From positions 124,001-188,000 of the forward strand of contig JAJPIF010000028.1 of assembly GCA_021324885.1 (NCBI GenBank): a DNA stretch of 64,000 nt. The letters run 5' to 3'. The number at the start of each line of letters is the position of its first letter. Positions within the stretch are counted from its first letter, which is position 1. Under the pieces are notes generated by a model that did no database searches, was not told where the DNA came from, and saw only the letters and a program-made list of their open reading frames with translations. This DNA is from Pseudomonadota bacterium (lineage in GTDB: Bacteria > Desulfobacterota > Binatia > Binatales > Binataceae). A program made the translations under genes and the position numbers. Positions 1 to 9,057 of this stretch are shown here, piece by piece.

Positions 1-2
1 AA

Positions 3-485
3 AAACTGTTGGTTAACATTCAGGATCCGGACAAGGCCTACGATCCGCACTCCTATGTCGGCATCGCCGACTCGAGCGCTGGTGATTTCCCGGATTGGCC
101 CAAAGCCGGGACTGGTCATTGGGAGCTGCACAATGTTGACGTTATTGATCTGGAATGGCTACCGGCACTGGGCAGCTACTGCTTTTCGCATCGGATCTTC
201 TACTTTGACCGCGACGTTATGAACATCTTTACCGCGGAAAACTGGGACAACAACCAGAAGTTGTGGAAGATGCTTTGGGAGAAATATGCGCCCTACAACA
301 TCCACGGCGACTCCACGATAAGCGCTCTCGATCTGATCGCCGCGTCGTCTCAGTTGGACTGGCAAAACGGCCATATCACCGCGGGCTCCGACGAGTTGCC
401 GACAGTGGATGATGATGTGCCGGGCGAGTACAAGGACGCCGCCACCATGACGACGCCGGGCAGCCTTGACCGCATCATGAAGTAG
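3..485 (+). CDS. DUF1329 family envelope protein, C-terminal part (cut by window edge)
   Basis: The frame is open to the left edge, so only about the last 160 residues are present; the TTG at 9 is probably internal. The tail (GEYKDAATMTTPGSLDRIMK) and the block LGSYCFSHRIFYFDRD match the tail of the full-length DUF1329 protein at 43112-44380, which has the same YC-x2-R-x2-Y-x-D pattern and ends in SPGGLAKIMQ. DUF1329 proteins are exported, lipoprotein-sorting-like envelope proteins of unknown exact role, often found near hydrophobic-substrate catabolism genes. A hairpin terminator follows seven bases after the stop. Family assignment is fairly sure; function is not known. Confidence 0.75.
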   Translation, partial: KLLVNIQDPDKAYDPHSYVGIADSSAGDFPDWPKAGTGHWELHNVDVIDLEWLPALGSYCFSHRIFYFDRDVMNIFTAENWDNNQKLWKMLWEKYAPYNIHGDSTISALDLIAASSQLDWQNGHITAGSDELPTVDDDVPGEYKDAATMTTPGSLDRIMK

Positions 486-491
486 CGGCGT

Positions 492-524
492 CCAGGCCCG
501 TTCAAGGCGGGCGTGGTGTTTTTT
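492..524 (+). terminator. Rho-independent terminator after DUF1329 gene
   Basis: A hairpin with arms 492-500 and 508-516 (eight of nine positions pair, loop of seven) is followed by a T-run at 519-524. It sits just behind the stop codon of the first gene and would end its transcript. Confidence 0.6.
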
Positions 525-642
525 CGAGCGCGCTTTGGCGGCGGCCGGCTTGCAGCATGCCCCGCGGCACGTTGTAGCGCGTACCGTATCTGCGCGTCTG
601 TCAATTTTGCCAAAATCGGCAATCTGTGCTGCAATTGGCCTT

Positions 643-1524
643 ATGGACAGGCATATCAGCAAATATGCGCAGACGCGCCATTTGCCCAGGGACGTGGTTC
701 ATTACCGCGAGTACAAGATCCTGCTCCAGCCAGATCGCTTCAGCAGCAAAAGTGGGTTTCTGGACTTCTGGCATGCGGTTGCCCAAACCATCAAGCGCCT
801 CGATATCAAGGTTGACCTCGATCGCCATGCCTTCGACAGCCAGGTGCGGGAGGTGCTGTTTTACGACACGCCCAAGTTCCATCTGTATAACAACCATTTT
901 ATCCTGCGAAAACGGACCTTTTACGATCAGGGATGGCCGCGCCAGGACCACGAACTGACCTTCAAGTATCGCGGCCCCGATCTGGCGAATGCAGCGGCCG
1001 TCGATGTCCGGCCGCAGTTGGGCGGACACGACGTTGTCAAGTTCAAGGAAGAACTGTTACCGGAGCGCGACCGGCTGGGCGGGATGCGCAGCATGTATTC
1101 GCATGGATGCGTGCTTACTTCCCCCAAGATTGTTTTGGATCAGGGCATCGAACATATCCGGCGGGCTTTCCCCACTCTGAATCGAATCGCTATCAGCCCC
1201 GACACCCGGATGGCCCTGGTAAACAATGTGGCGGTGGAGGAAGTGCAGAACACCATTGGCACCATCCATTTCGGCCATCACTTCAGAGGCAAGGCGACCA
1301 TCGCGATCTGGCGCGACCGGGCGATGGAAAAGTCGCTGGCGGGTGAGTTTGCGTTCCAATGTAAGTTCGACGAACTGGAGGAGGTTTCGAGGTCGGCAGT
1401 CCTGCTGTCGGAGGATTTCTACAAGCAGGTTCAGCTTGACTGCGCCGAATGGATCAAACTGGGTACGACCAAAACCGCGATGGTGTATGGACTCGGGTCC
1501 GAGCAGGTCAGCAACCTCGAATAA
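643..1524 (+). CDS. Conserved hypothetical protein, CYTH/triphosphate-tunnel-like
   Basis: About 293 residues from ATG 643; the open frame extends back to 535, but that extension is low-complexity and has no clear ribosome site. The middle of the protein has a pattern of alternating basic and acidic strands (LYNNHFILRKRTFYDQ, then DHELTFKYRGPD, later VVKFKEELL). This is like the beta-barrel of CYTH and VTC-type triphosphate-binding enzymes, where repeated ELxxKxR strands line the tunnel. There is no signal peptide or membrane segment. It is a single gene, convergent with the LLM gene behind it. I do not recognise a named family with confidence, so a catalytic role is only a suggestion. Confidence 0.55.
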   Translation: MDRHISKYAQTRHLPRDVVHYREYKILLQPDRFSSKSGFLDFWHAVAQTIKRLDIKVDLDRHAFDSQVREVLFYDTPKFHLYNNHFILRKRTFYDQGWPRQDHELTFKYRGPDLANAAAVDVRPQLGGHDVVKFKEELLPERDRLGGMRSMYSHGCVLTSPKIVLDQGIEHIRRAFPTLNRIAISPDTRMALVNNVAVEEVQNTIGTIHFGHHFRGKATIAIWRDRAMEKSLAGEFAFQCKFDELEEVSRSAVLLSEDFYKQVQLDCAEWIKLGTTKTAMVYGLGSEQVSNLE

Positions 1525-1698
1525 CCTCGGCACGGCGTCAGGCGGGCTGCGCGGTCAGATAAACCATGGCGTGCCGGGGCGTCCGCCTCAGGGATAGTTT
1601 ACCGCGGGTCCAGCGCAACGGCGTGATCGTGCATGAAGGCTGCTGCACAGCGGAGCCTTTGGGCACGTCGGTGCAGGCGGTCAGTGCTTTGGCGCTGC

Positions 1699-2676
1699 TC
1701 AAGGGACGAAGGGAAAGACCTTCTCTCCCAATGTCCTGACTGTCTTTTCGCTTTTGGTCGTGACGATAAATTGACTGACACCGAAAGCCTTGACCCGGCT
1801 GCGAAGCTCCTTGATGCACGCTTCGGGCGTGCCGACCAGAAGCATCGGGCAATGCCGAACCTGTTCGGCGGTAAAGCCCAGCGCGCGTCCAATGCTGTCG
1901 ATCGTGTTCGCGGTGGAGGCTTCGGAATCGGTTACCACGCAGCTCCCAATCAGATTGCTGATCGCGACCGCCGTGCGCGGGCGGCCGTTGCTTTCGCATT
2001 GGTCACCGAGATACTTGATGCGCTCGCGGAAGCGAGCCTCGTCGAATTGCGCCAGATAGGTGGTGTCGAACCTGCCCGCGCGTCCCAACTCCCAGGTAAT
2101 GTTGGAGATATCAGCGTGGCGAGCCGCCATTCGCAAGATCGGCCGCCCGCCGCCGCCGACTATGATTGGCGGATATGGCTTTTGGATCGGTTTGGGCCAC
2201 AGCACGGCGTCGCGCAGCTTGTAATGCCTGCCGTCGAAGTTGGTGACCTCTTCGGTCCACAGCGAACGGATACAGGTCAACGCCTCATCCAGCATCTCTC
2301 CGCGCGATTTCATGTCCGGAAACGGGATTCCGCTCATCGTGAATTCCACTTCGGTCCAGCCGGCGCCCAAACCCGCGATCAGCCGGCCGCCGCCGATGTG
2401 ATCGAGCGTGGTCAGAGCCTGTGCGGTAATAAACGGATGGCGGAACAGGTTGTTCAGCACCAGGTGGCCGATGCGCAGCGTGCGCGTGGCGGCGAACAGC
2501 GCGGCGGCGCTGGTCAGAGAATCCAGGTTGGGCTCGTGTGCGGCATGCTCGCCCGCTTGCGCCAGCTTGATGTGGTCGCCGAGGTAAAACGTGGTGTAGC
2601 CGGACGCCTCAGCGGTCTGCGCAAGCGCGACCAATTTGGAAAGCTCAAGTCCGGCGGCGTTTACTCCAAAATCCAT
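1699..2676 (-). CDS. LLM-class oxidoreductase, probably F420-dependent
   Basis: 325 residues from ATG 2676. It has the luciferase-like monooxygenase barrel: N-terminal MDFGVNAAGLELSKLVALAQ, then a strand GYTTFYLGDHI, the conserved RIGHLVLNNLFRHP segment, and GGGRLIAGLGAGWTEVEF, which contributes to the flavin or F420 pocket. Length is normal for the F420-dependent branch, and F420 synthesis genes lie in this window, so F420 is the likely cofactor. The substrate cannot be read from sequence. It is the last gene of a minus-strand run, 70 bases downstream of the glucosidase gene, and may be transcribed separately. Confidence 0.85.
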   Translation of the reverse strand: MDFGVNAAGLELSKLVALAQTAEASGYTTFYLGDHIKLAQAGEHAAHEPNLDSLTSAAALFAATRTLRIGHLVLNNLFRHPFITAQALTTLDHIGGGRLIAGLGAGWTEVEFTMSGIPFPDMKSRGEMLDEALTCIRSLWTEEVTNFDGRHYKLRDAVLWPKPIQKPYPPIIVGGGGRPILRMAARHADISNITWELGRAGRFDTTYLAQFDEARFRERIKYLGDQCESNGRPRTAVAISNLIGSCVVTDSEASTANTIDSIGRALGFTAEQVRHCPMLLVGTPEACIKELRSRVKAFGVSQFIVTTKSEKTVRTLGEKVFPFVP

Positions 2677-2746
2677 GGTTGGTTCCCAGTGTTTCTGATG
2701 AAATGGACGTAGCGGATAGGAAAGCCCGTGTTTCCGCGCGCGATCA

Positions 2747-4957
2747 TCACGCCATAAGCCACGGCTCCCATGCTTTTCGTTCGACCTTCAAGGGCCCGCC
2801 ATGAACTTTTGCGTCGTACCTGGTCTTGCCGGCCTCGAGGCGAAATTGAAGGTCGACCGTGGCGGCGCCTACTCTGATCCCGTTGAACCGCAGCTCAGGC
2901 AGCCAGTCGGGCAGCACCGGATCGACATACAGCCTCTGGTGTGGCGCATCCGCCTGTAATCCAAGGATCGCTTGAAGAGCATGGAAGATGCTGCCAGCGG
3001 CCCATGCTTGGGGTACGTTGGCTCCCAAATACTGGACCGGAAAGCCGCCCGGCCGCCGTTGGATTCCGGCATAGAGTTCAGGCAGCCGGTAACTGGCGAA
3101 ACATCGCGCCGCCGCAACGATATCCTGTGCCAGCCGTGCCGCTTGCGCCGCGAAGCCGTAACGCTTGAATCCCAGGGCGATGATTCCATTGTCGTGAGGC
3201 CATACCGAACCGCGCTGATAGGAGTACGGATTGTATGCGGGATGACGCGCCGACAGAGTGCGAATGCCCCAGCCGCTCCACATATCCGGTTGCATCAAGC
3301 GCTCGACCACCTTTGCCGCACGTTCCCGGCTGATGATACCGCTCCACAGCAGATGGCCTGGATTGGATGCTATGCTTGGAACCGGACGTTTGTCCGGATC
3401 AAGCGTGAGCGCGTAAAAGCCCACATCTTCGCACCAGAAGCGCCGCTCGAAACGCTCCCGCATCTCCCCTGCCTTGCGGATTAAATTCCGCGCGCGCTCG
3501 CTCTCGCCCAGATGCTCAAAAATCTCCGCCATCCGCATCCAGGCGTCGAACACGTAGCCTTGCAACTCGCAGACCGCCTTGGGCTGGCGGACCTGCGAGC
3601 CGTCGGGATAAACGATGGCGTCGCCGGAGTCCTTCCAGGCCATGTTCTCATAGCCCTGCGAGGAGCGTGTGCGGTATTCCTGGAAGCCGTCGCCGTCGAG
3701 GTCGCCATAATGGTCGATCCAGGACAGGCATCGCTCGGCAACCCCGCGATGCTCGCGCAACAGATCGTCGTCGCCGGTCCATTTCCAGGTCTCGTGCAGA
3801 GTGATCAGGTAAAGCGGGGTTGCGTCCGCGCTGCCATAATACGGCGTATGAGGAATGCGATGGAAATGGGCGAGTTCCCCGAAGCGGATTTCATGCAGGA
3901 TCTTGCCCGGTTCAGCATCGCGCCAGTTGTCGAACTCGGTGGCCTGAAATTCAGCCAGCTTGGCCAGAGTGCCTCGCGCCAGCGCTGACTGGATGGGCAG
4001 GTTTTGCAGGCTTGCGATCAGGCTGTCGCGGCCAAACAGGGCCACGAACCAAGGCACGCCGGCCGATGGAATCCACATGGCATGTTCCGGATCCTGGTCG
4101 TGCTGCCGTTGCGGTTTGGGACGGTTGCCCTGATGCGGCGAACCCATCGACCGCGGCGGTGAGAACATCCGCAACGCCGCCATGTCTTCCAGGGATCGGC
4201 GGTACAGCCGATAAACATCCTCGTTGGCCGAGGTGAGCACAGGCGTTTGGGCCATCCATGCGTGCTCCAGGCTTTCGATTTCACCTGAATTGAACAGGCA
4301 TGCGCGCGACGGTGCCGGGGGGCGCTCTTCTTCGCCGACCCGATATTCGAAGCATGAATGCCACGCCGCGCCAGGCTCCAGTTCGATCTCGAACGTGATG
4401 CGGCCGTTGGCATAAACCGGCGGCGCCTGCGCCCTGACCCCATAGATGAAGACACGCTGGAAATCGCCGTTGATATAGGACGTGCGCAGTTCACCACGCG
4501 CGCGGTCCCAATGCGTTTGAATGCGTCCGCGGCGGACACAGGAACGCGATTTGACCTCAAAGATATCAGCAAAATCCGAGCGCAGCGCGATTTCGAGATT
4601 GAACCGGACGCGGGTCAGACCGAAATTGGCCAGATCGAAATCTTCGTGGATGCCCTCCGACACGTTGCGGCTGATCACGAGGGCCATCGTGTCCTGGGGT
4701 ATCTCGCCGTCCTCGGTGCGAATGGCCGGATTTACCAGATGGATCAGCGCGCCATAGTAAACCGGGGTCGAAGAGGTCAGCTTCGTCCACGGTACGCCGT
4801 TGGCGAACACCGCATAATAGCTCAGGACGCGGGTATCGTTGTAAAACACGCCCTGCGAACTGCTGTCTGCGATCGATCCGTCGAGCTCGGTGACCATGAA
4901 AGTCTGTCCGTAATTAATCGTGAGCAGCGGGGCGCCAACGTTGATCTCGATGGGCAT
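2747..4957 (-). CDS. Glycogen-debranching-type amylo-alpha-1,6-glucosidase
   Basis: 736 residues. The N-terminal half (about 1-210) is a beta-sandwich of the GDE_N_bis type: INYGQTFMVTELDGSI, then GVFYNDTRVLSYYAVFANG. The C-terminal half is an alpha/alpha toroid like GH63/GH133 glucosidases: WFVALFGRDSLIASLQNL, RTRSSQGYENMAWKDSGDAI, and RGSVWPHDNGIIALGFKRYG near the end. The family hydrolyses alpha-1,6 or related glucosidic links in glycogen or sucrose-type substrates in the cytoplasm. No signal peptide is seen. The gene is alone in function here, with no glycogen synthase or phosphorylase nearby, so the physiological substrate is uncertain. Confidence 0.87.
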   Translation of the reverse strand: MPIEINVGAPLLTINYGQTFMVTELDGSIADSSSQGVFYNDTRVLSYYAVFANGVPWTKLTSSTPVYYGALIHLVNPAIRTEDGEIPQDTMALVISRNVSEGIHEDFDLANFGLTRVRFNLEIALRSDFADIFEVKSRSCVRRGRIQTHWDRARGELRTSYINGDFQRVFIYGVRAQAPPVYANGRITFEIELEPGAAWHSCFEYRVGEEERPPAPSRACLFNSGEIESLEHAWMAQTPVLTSANEDVYRLYRRSLEDMAALRMFSPPRSMGSPHQGNRPKPQRQHDQDPEHAMWIPSAGVPWFVALFGRDSLIASLQNLPIQSALARGTLAKLAEFQATEFDNWRDAEPGKILHEIRFGELAHFHRIPHTPYYGSADATPLYLITLHETWKWTGDDDLLREHRGVAERCLSWIDHYGDLDGDGFQEYRTRSSQGYENMAWKDSGDAIVYPDGSQVRQPKAVCELQGYVFDAWMRMAEIFEHLGESERARNLIRKAGEMRERFERRFWCEDVGFYALTLDPDKRPVPSIASNPGHLLWSGIISRERAAKVVERLMQPDMWSGWGIRTLSARHPAYNPYSYQRGSVWPHDNGIIALGFKRYGFAAQAARLAQDIVAAARCFASYRLPELYAGIQRRPGGFPVQYLGANVPQAWAAGSIFHALQAILGLQADAPHQRLYVDPVLPDWLPELRFNGIRVGAATVDLQFRLEAGKTRYDAKVHGGPLKVERKAWEPWLMA

Positions 4958-5034
4958 GGCACTATGATGTCAGATAGCGAGGTTGCATTGCCAAATGCTA
5001 GCAAAAACGATAGTGGGGTGAGGAGTCGCGGTCC

Positions 5035-5808
5035 TCACTGTGGGCAGGCGAGGCTGATCCCGCCGTCCACCATGATGATCTGACCGGTGACGTAAGCCGC
5101 CTCCGCCGTACACAGAAACCCGGCGACCCCAGCCACATCCGCGGCCTTGCCCATGCGCCTTAGCGCGGATCGCTGGCGCGTCATTTCAACCCGCTGTTCA
5201 TAGCTGTTTTCCAGTCCCAGCGCGTATCGCGACGATTGGGTATCGTACAAGCCCAATCCGAGGCCGTCGACGGTAATGCCGCGTGGTCCCAGGGCGAACG
5301 CCAAAATCCGCACCATGCTTTCCATCGAGGCCTTGGCGACGCCCAGAACCTCGGTGGTGGGGGTTGGATAACGCATCGTGGTGTTGCCGGAAATCAGCAC
5401 GATGCGACCATGGTCGGAAATCAGATCCTTAAGTTCCTGGACCGCAATGAGGAACCCGCCTACATTCATTGCCATCGTGCGCCAGAAACTGTGCGGCTTT
5501 ACCGTCAACAGCGATTTGGTGGTGGTCGAAACCGCGTTCATGATAAAGATGTCGAGGCCGCCCAGATCACGAGCGGCCCGCCGCACCATCGAGCGGGTCT
5601 GCTCTTCATCTTCGAGGTCGGCTTTAAGCAGTACGGATTTCCCAGCGATTGTGCGCACCTGCCGCAAAGCTCGCGCGCCGGCTTCGTCGTCGTGCCCGTA
5701 GTTGAGGGCAAGCGTCGCGCCCATTTTTGCCAGTGTCAGCGCGATTTCCAAACCGACGCCCCTGGTGCCGCCGGCAATCAATGCCGCCTTGTTCTCCAGG
5801 CTAAACAT
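5035..5808 (-). CDS. FabL-like SDR family oxidoreductase lacking the catalytic Tyr
   Basis: 257 residues, Rossmann fold with the nucleotide-binding turn GGTRGVGLEIA near residue 13 and a C-terminal VTGQIIMVDGGISL. The segment VLGVAKASMESMVRILA resembles the FabL-type enoyl-ACP reductases, which use a Tyr-x6-Lys pair. Here the position seven residues before the Lys is Thr (TEVLGVAK), so the usual proton donor is missing. It therefore may be a reductase with altered chemistry or a non-catalytic homologue. It follows the next SDR gene at 18 bases on the same strand, so the two are probably co-transcribed. The SDR fold is certain; the activity is not. Confidence 0.8.
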   Translation of the reverse strand: MFSLENKAALIAGGTRGVGLEIALTLAKMGATLALNYGHDDEAGARALRQVRTIAGKSVLLKADLEDEEQTRSMVRRAARDLGGLDIFIMNAVSTTTKSLLTVKPHSFWRTMAMNVGGFLIAVQELKDLISDHGRIVLISGNTTMRYPTPTTEVLGVAKASMESMVRILAFALGPRGITVDGLGLGLYDTQSSRYALGLENSYEQRVEMTRQRSALRRMGKAADVAGVAGFLCTAEAAYVTGQIIMVDGGISLACPQ

Positions 5809-5826
5809 GCAAGATCCCGGCTGCGG

Positions 5827-6657
5827 TCATGAATCCACGACGCCGGTGGAATCAGGAAAAAGCGTCCAGCTATCAGCCTGCTTGATCCAACCGCTGGCGG
5901 CATAGGTCCCGCCGTCCACGTGAATATTGATTCCGGTAACCCAGGCGCCCAAATCCGAGGCCAGGTAGATCGCAGCTCCAGCCACGTCTTCAGGCCGTCC
6001 CATTTTCCCCAGCGGGACCACGCGCGCAATCGCCGCCTGCGCTTGCGGCGTATGCAAGGGCGCCGTGTGCGGCGTGTCGATCATGTCCGGGGCGATACTG
6101 TTGACGCGGATATTATGGCGGGAAAGCTCCAGCGCCGCCGTTTTGGTGAAGTTCTCCATCGCGGCCTTGCACGCGCTGTACACCGAGTACAGCGGGCCCG
6201 CGCGGCTCGCTTCGATACTTGAGATGTTGATGATTACGCCGCCGCGTCCCCGCGCGACCATCGCATTGACCGCGGCGCGAGTGCAGTTGAACATTCCGAC
6301 CAGATTGAGTTCGATCGAGCGATGCCAACGCTCCTCGTCCATTTCCATGAATTCCTGCGGACGCGCGCCGCCGACATTGTTGACCAGGATATCGACCCTG
6401 CCCAATTCGGCAACCGTGCGCTCGAACAACGCGCGGACCTGATCCCGGTTGCGGATTTCGGTGGTAATCGCCAGCCCTTTGCGCCCGAGCGCGCGCACTT
6501 GCGCGGCGACGGCGTTGCCGGCGGCGCCATTGCGATCGGCAATAACGACATTGGCGCCGAATTTGGCAAAGGTGATGGCGATTCCCTTGCCGATTCCGTC
6601 GCCGCCGCCGGTGACGATGGCGGTCTGGTCGGTCAACAGCACACTTGAAGGGTCCAT
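5827..6657 (-). CDS. SDR family NAD(P)-dependent oxidoreductase
   Basis: 276 residues from ATG 6657, chosen because a GGAGG lies five bases upstream; a GTG two codons earlier would leave no room for it. Classical short-chain dehydrogenase: TGGGDGIGKGIA binds the dinucleotide, NNVGG follows strand four, and the active site has Ser in INISSIEAS and Tyr-x3-Lys in YSACKAAMENF. The C-terminus is VTGINIHVDGGTYAASGW. Such enzymes oxidise hydroxyls or reduce ketones. Substrate is unknown, but the pairing with a FabL-like SDR suggests acyl or alicyclic chemistry. It leads a two-gene minus-strand unit. Confidence 0.88.
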   Translation of the reverse strand: MDPSSVLLTDQTAIVTGGGDGIGKGIAITFAKFGANVVIADRNGAAGNAVAAQVRALGRKGLAITTEIRNRDQVRALFERTVAELGRVDILVNNVGGARPQEFMEMDEERWHRSIELNLVGMFNCTRAAVNAMVARGRGGVIINISSIEASRAGPLYSVYSACKAAMENFTKTAALELSRHNIRVNSIAPDMIDTPHTAPLHTPQAQAAIARVVPLGKMGRPEDVAGAAIYLASDLGAWVTGINIHVDGGTYAASGWIKQADSWTLFPDSTGVVDS

Positions 6658-6899
6658 GAGCACCTCCGATTCGCGTCAGCATCTAACTGCATCATTTGCC
6701 GGCTCTTTTGCAAGCTGGCGTTTCGGCGATTTGCAATCACCTGTTCCAGATGATGCCCCGCAGGACTGCGCATCGGAGCCGGTTGGCGCGGGCGGCCGTC
6801 GGGTAACGGGAAAGCCTCGGGACCTTTCGAGATGCGCGCCTTGACGCGTGCGCCAAAATAGGCGAGCATGCGCGGAATTCTGTCCTGACGGAGGTCACC

Positions 6900-7409
6900 T
6901 TGCCAATGCGAGTCCGGGGGTGTTTTACTGCCTGCTTGTTGTTGTTAGCCGTGGCGATGTGCGGGCTGGTCTCAATTGGAGCGGCGCAGGAAAATCCGCC
7001 GACTCAAAAGCAACTGGATATCAACGCGTTGCGCGCCCAGCGCAAAGCTGTCGTCGGTGCGAACATGAAGCTTACCTCCAAGGAAGCTAAAGTGTTCTGG
7101 CCGCTGTACGAGCAGTACGAGGAGGCGATGGACCGGGTCGACAAGCGGCACGCGCGCGAACTCAAGGACTACGCCAAAAACTACCAGAACCTGACCAATC
7201 AGCAGGCCAATCAGAAACTTGACGAAGTGATCGCGGTGGAGCAGGACCGGGTGAACGTTCAAAAGCAGTTCATCCCTCGCTTTCGGGCGGCGCTGCCGGG
7301 AATCACGGTGACGCGCTTTTTCCAAATCGATAACAAGCTGCACGCGATGGTGCAGTGCCAGATTGCGCAACTGGTGCCGCTTGCCAGCAAACCCGACGAG
7401 AGTCAGTGA
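6900..7409 (+). CDS. Exported hypothetical protein with Spy/CpxP-like helical pattern
   Basis: About 169 residues. GGAGG at 6890-6894 is five bases before TTG 6900 and eleven before ATG 6906, so either start is possible. A cleavable signal peptide is plain: basic start, hydrophobic CLLLLAVAMCGLVSIG, then cleavage near GAAQ. The mature part is helical and charged, with the motif AKVFWPLYEQYEEAMDRVDK and a Gln/Asn-rich middle. This layout recurs in periplasmic Spy/CpxP-like and other small stress proteins, but I do not recognise a named family. It stands alone between divergent and convergent genes. Confidence 0.7.
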   Translation: MPMRVRGCFTACLLLLAVAMCGLVSIGAAQENPPTQKQLDINALRAQRKAVVGANMKLTSKEAKVFWPLYEQYEEAMDRVDKRHARELKDYAKNYQNLTNQQANQKLDEVIAVEQDRVNVQKQFIPRFRAALPGITVTRFFQIDNKLHAMVQCQIAQLVPLASKPDESQ

Positions 7410-7459
7410 ACGGAAAACTTAAGTGCCGCGCTGGTCTGATGGTCGGCGTTTGGTGCCAT

Positions 7460-8944
7460 TCATCCTAAAGCGAAGCGGCCGGCGGCGGCGCCCGCGATGG
7501 CGCCGAAGACCGAACCTGACATCAATCCGGTGCCGCCGGGATAATTGAAATAGAACAGACCGCCGACCAGTTCGCCGGCGGCATACAAGCCCGTTATCGG
7601 GACGCCATCGGTGTTGATCACGCGCGCCTCGTGATCGATGCGCAGGCCGCCGAAGGTGAAGGTAATTCCGCAGGTGACGGCGTAGGCTTCAAACGGCGGC
7701 GTATCGATGGTGTTGGCCCAGTTGCTTTTGTCCACCGCCAGACCGCGCGTGCGCCGGCCATCCTTGATGTTCGGATTGAATGGACGGTCCAGCGTGACGG
7801 CGGCGTTGTAAGCGCGCACCTCGTCGATAAATCCCGCGGCGTCAACGTCTTCGAGTTTGTCGGCCAGCTCCTCGAGCGTATCGGCGCTGACCTTGGTGAC
7901 GCGTTTGATCCGGTATTCGTCGCGCAGAAGATGCGCGACCTTGTGGTCGAACACCTGCCAGGCAAATTGCCCCGGCTGCTCGAGGATTGCGCGCCCGTAT
8001 TTCGCATAGGTGTAATTGCGAAAATCCGCGCCCTCGTCGACAAAGCGGCGGCCGTGCGCGTTGACCATGATCCCGAACGGATAGCTGTGTTTCTGAAAAC
8101 CGTCGCCCACGGAGAGATCACCGAACTCCGGCGCGTTGCGGTCCCATCCCACGGCATGGCATCCGGACCAGTTGCCGTAGGGCATCGCGCCGATATCCAG
8201 GGCCATCCGGATGCCGTCGCCGTTGTTGAAACGGGTGCCGCGCACCTTGGCCAGGTCCCATCCCGGTCCGAGATAGCGAGCGCGTGCTTCGGCGTTGGCC
8301 TCGAAACCGCCGCAGGCGAGCACGACTGCCCGTCCGTAAACGGGGGCGGTGCCGGTGGCGCTCCTGACCATCACGCCGCGCACCGTATTGTTGTCATGGA
8401 TCAGGTTCAGAGCGCGGCTCGCGTACCTGACGTCGATACCGTTGCGGATCGCGGCTGAGTAAAGCGCATCGATCAGTCCCGGCCCGCCGCCCCACGCTTC
8501 CACCGTCAGGCCGCCCCAGAATTGGAAACGGCCCTCGACTTTGAAGGCCTGGCGGCCGTAAATCGGAGCGAAGCGGATTCCCTTCCCGCGCATCCACTTG
8601 AGGGTCTGGAAGCTGCGGGTAACCAGGGTTTCGGCCAGCTGGGGATTGGTGCGGTATTGGGTGATGCGGCAGAGGTCGTCGTAGAACTGTCCCTCGGGAT
8701 AGGCGCCGAAATCGGTGATGGCCTTTTCTTCCTCGGTCAAATCGGGGATCAGGCGCATCAGATCTTCAACTCCGCGATAAGCGACGCGCATTCCGCCGGC
8801 GGTGAAACGGCTGTTGCCGCCGCGCTCCGCTTCGGGCGCGCACTCGATTACCAGTATGCGGGCGCCGCTTTCGCGCGCCGCCAAAGCGGCGCACAAAGCC
8901 GCATTGCCGCCTCCTATCACAATTACGTCGAAATCAAGCGTCAT
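7460..8944 (-). CDS. TcuA-like FAD-dependent dehydrogenase (fumarate reductase flavoprotein family)
   Basis: 494 residues. The N-terminus DVIVIGGGNAALCAALAA is the FAD-binding GxGxxG fold, followed by an Arg/Asn-rich GGNSRFTAGGMRVAY, as in tricarballylate dehydrogenase TcuA and 3-ketosteroid dehydrogenase relatives. The C-terminal segment GLYAAGELVGGLFYFNYPGG closes the FAD domain, and ITFTFGGLRID is the usual substrate-side loop. These enzymes desaturate or reduce C-C bonds next to carboxyl or keto groups. TcuA itself makes cis-aconitate from tricarballylate, but no TcuB or TcuC lies nearby, so another substrate is possible. Confidence 0.85.
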   Translation of the reverse strand: MTLDFDVIVIGGGNAALCAALAARESGARILVIECAPEAERGGNSRFTAGGMRVAYRGVEDLMRLIPDLTEEEKAITDFGAYPEGQFYDDLCRITQYRTNPQLAETLVTRSFQTLKWMRGKGIRFAPIYGRQAFKVEGRFQFWGGLTVEAWGGGPGLIDALYSAAIRNGIDVRYASRALNLIHDNNTVRGVMVRSATGTAPVYGRAVVLACGGFEANAEARARYLGPGWDLAKVRGTRFNNGDGIRMALDIGAMPYGNWSGCHAVGWDRNAPEFGDLSVGDGFQKHSYPFGIMVNAHGRRFVDEGADFRNYTYAKYGRAILEQPGQFAWQVFDHKVAHLLRDEYRIKRVTKVSADTLEELADKLEDVDAAGFIDEVRAYNAAVTLDRPFNPNIKDGRRTRGLAVDKSNWANTIDTPPFEAYAVTCGITFTFGGLRIDHEARVINTDGVPITGLYAAGELVGGLFYFNYPGGTGLMSGSVFGAIAGAAAGRFALG

Positions 8945-9057
8945 TTGCGCAAAGCTCCTGATCCGCCCTCTTGCGGACGGTACTGCATGAGCGAGCTTAA
9001 TTTAGAGCGACGCGATCAAGGAAGGAGCACGCGCGATTTGAGAAGGGCGTAGCCGGT

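Noticed and set aside
1538-1999. Minus-strand frame partly in the gap after the CYTH-like gene
   Set aside because: Overlaps the real LLM gene in another frame and has no motif.
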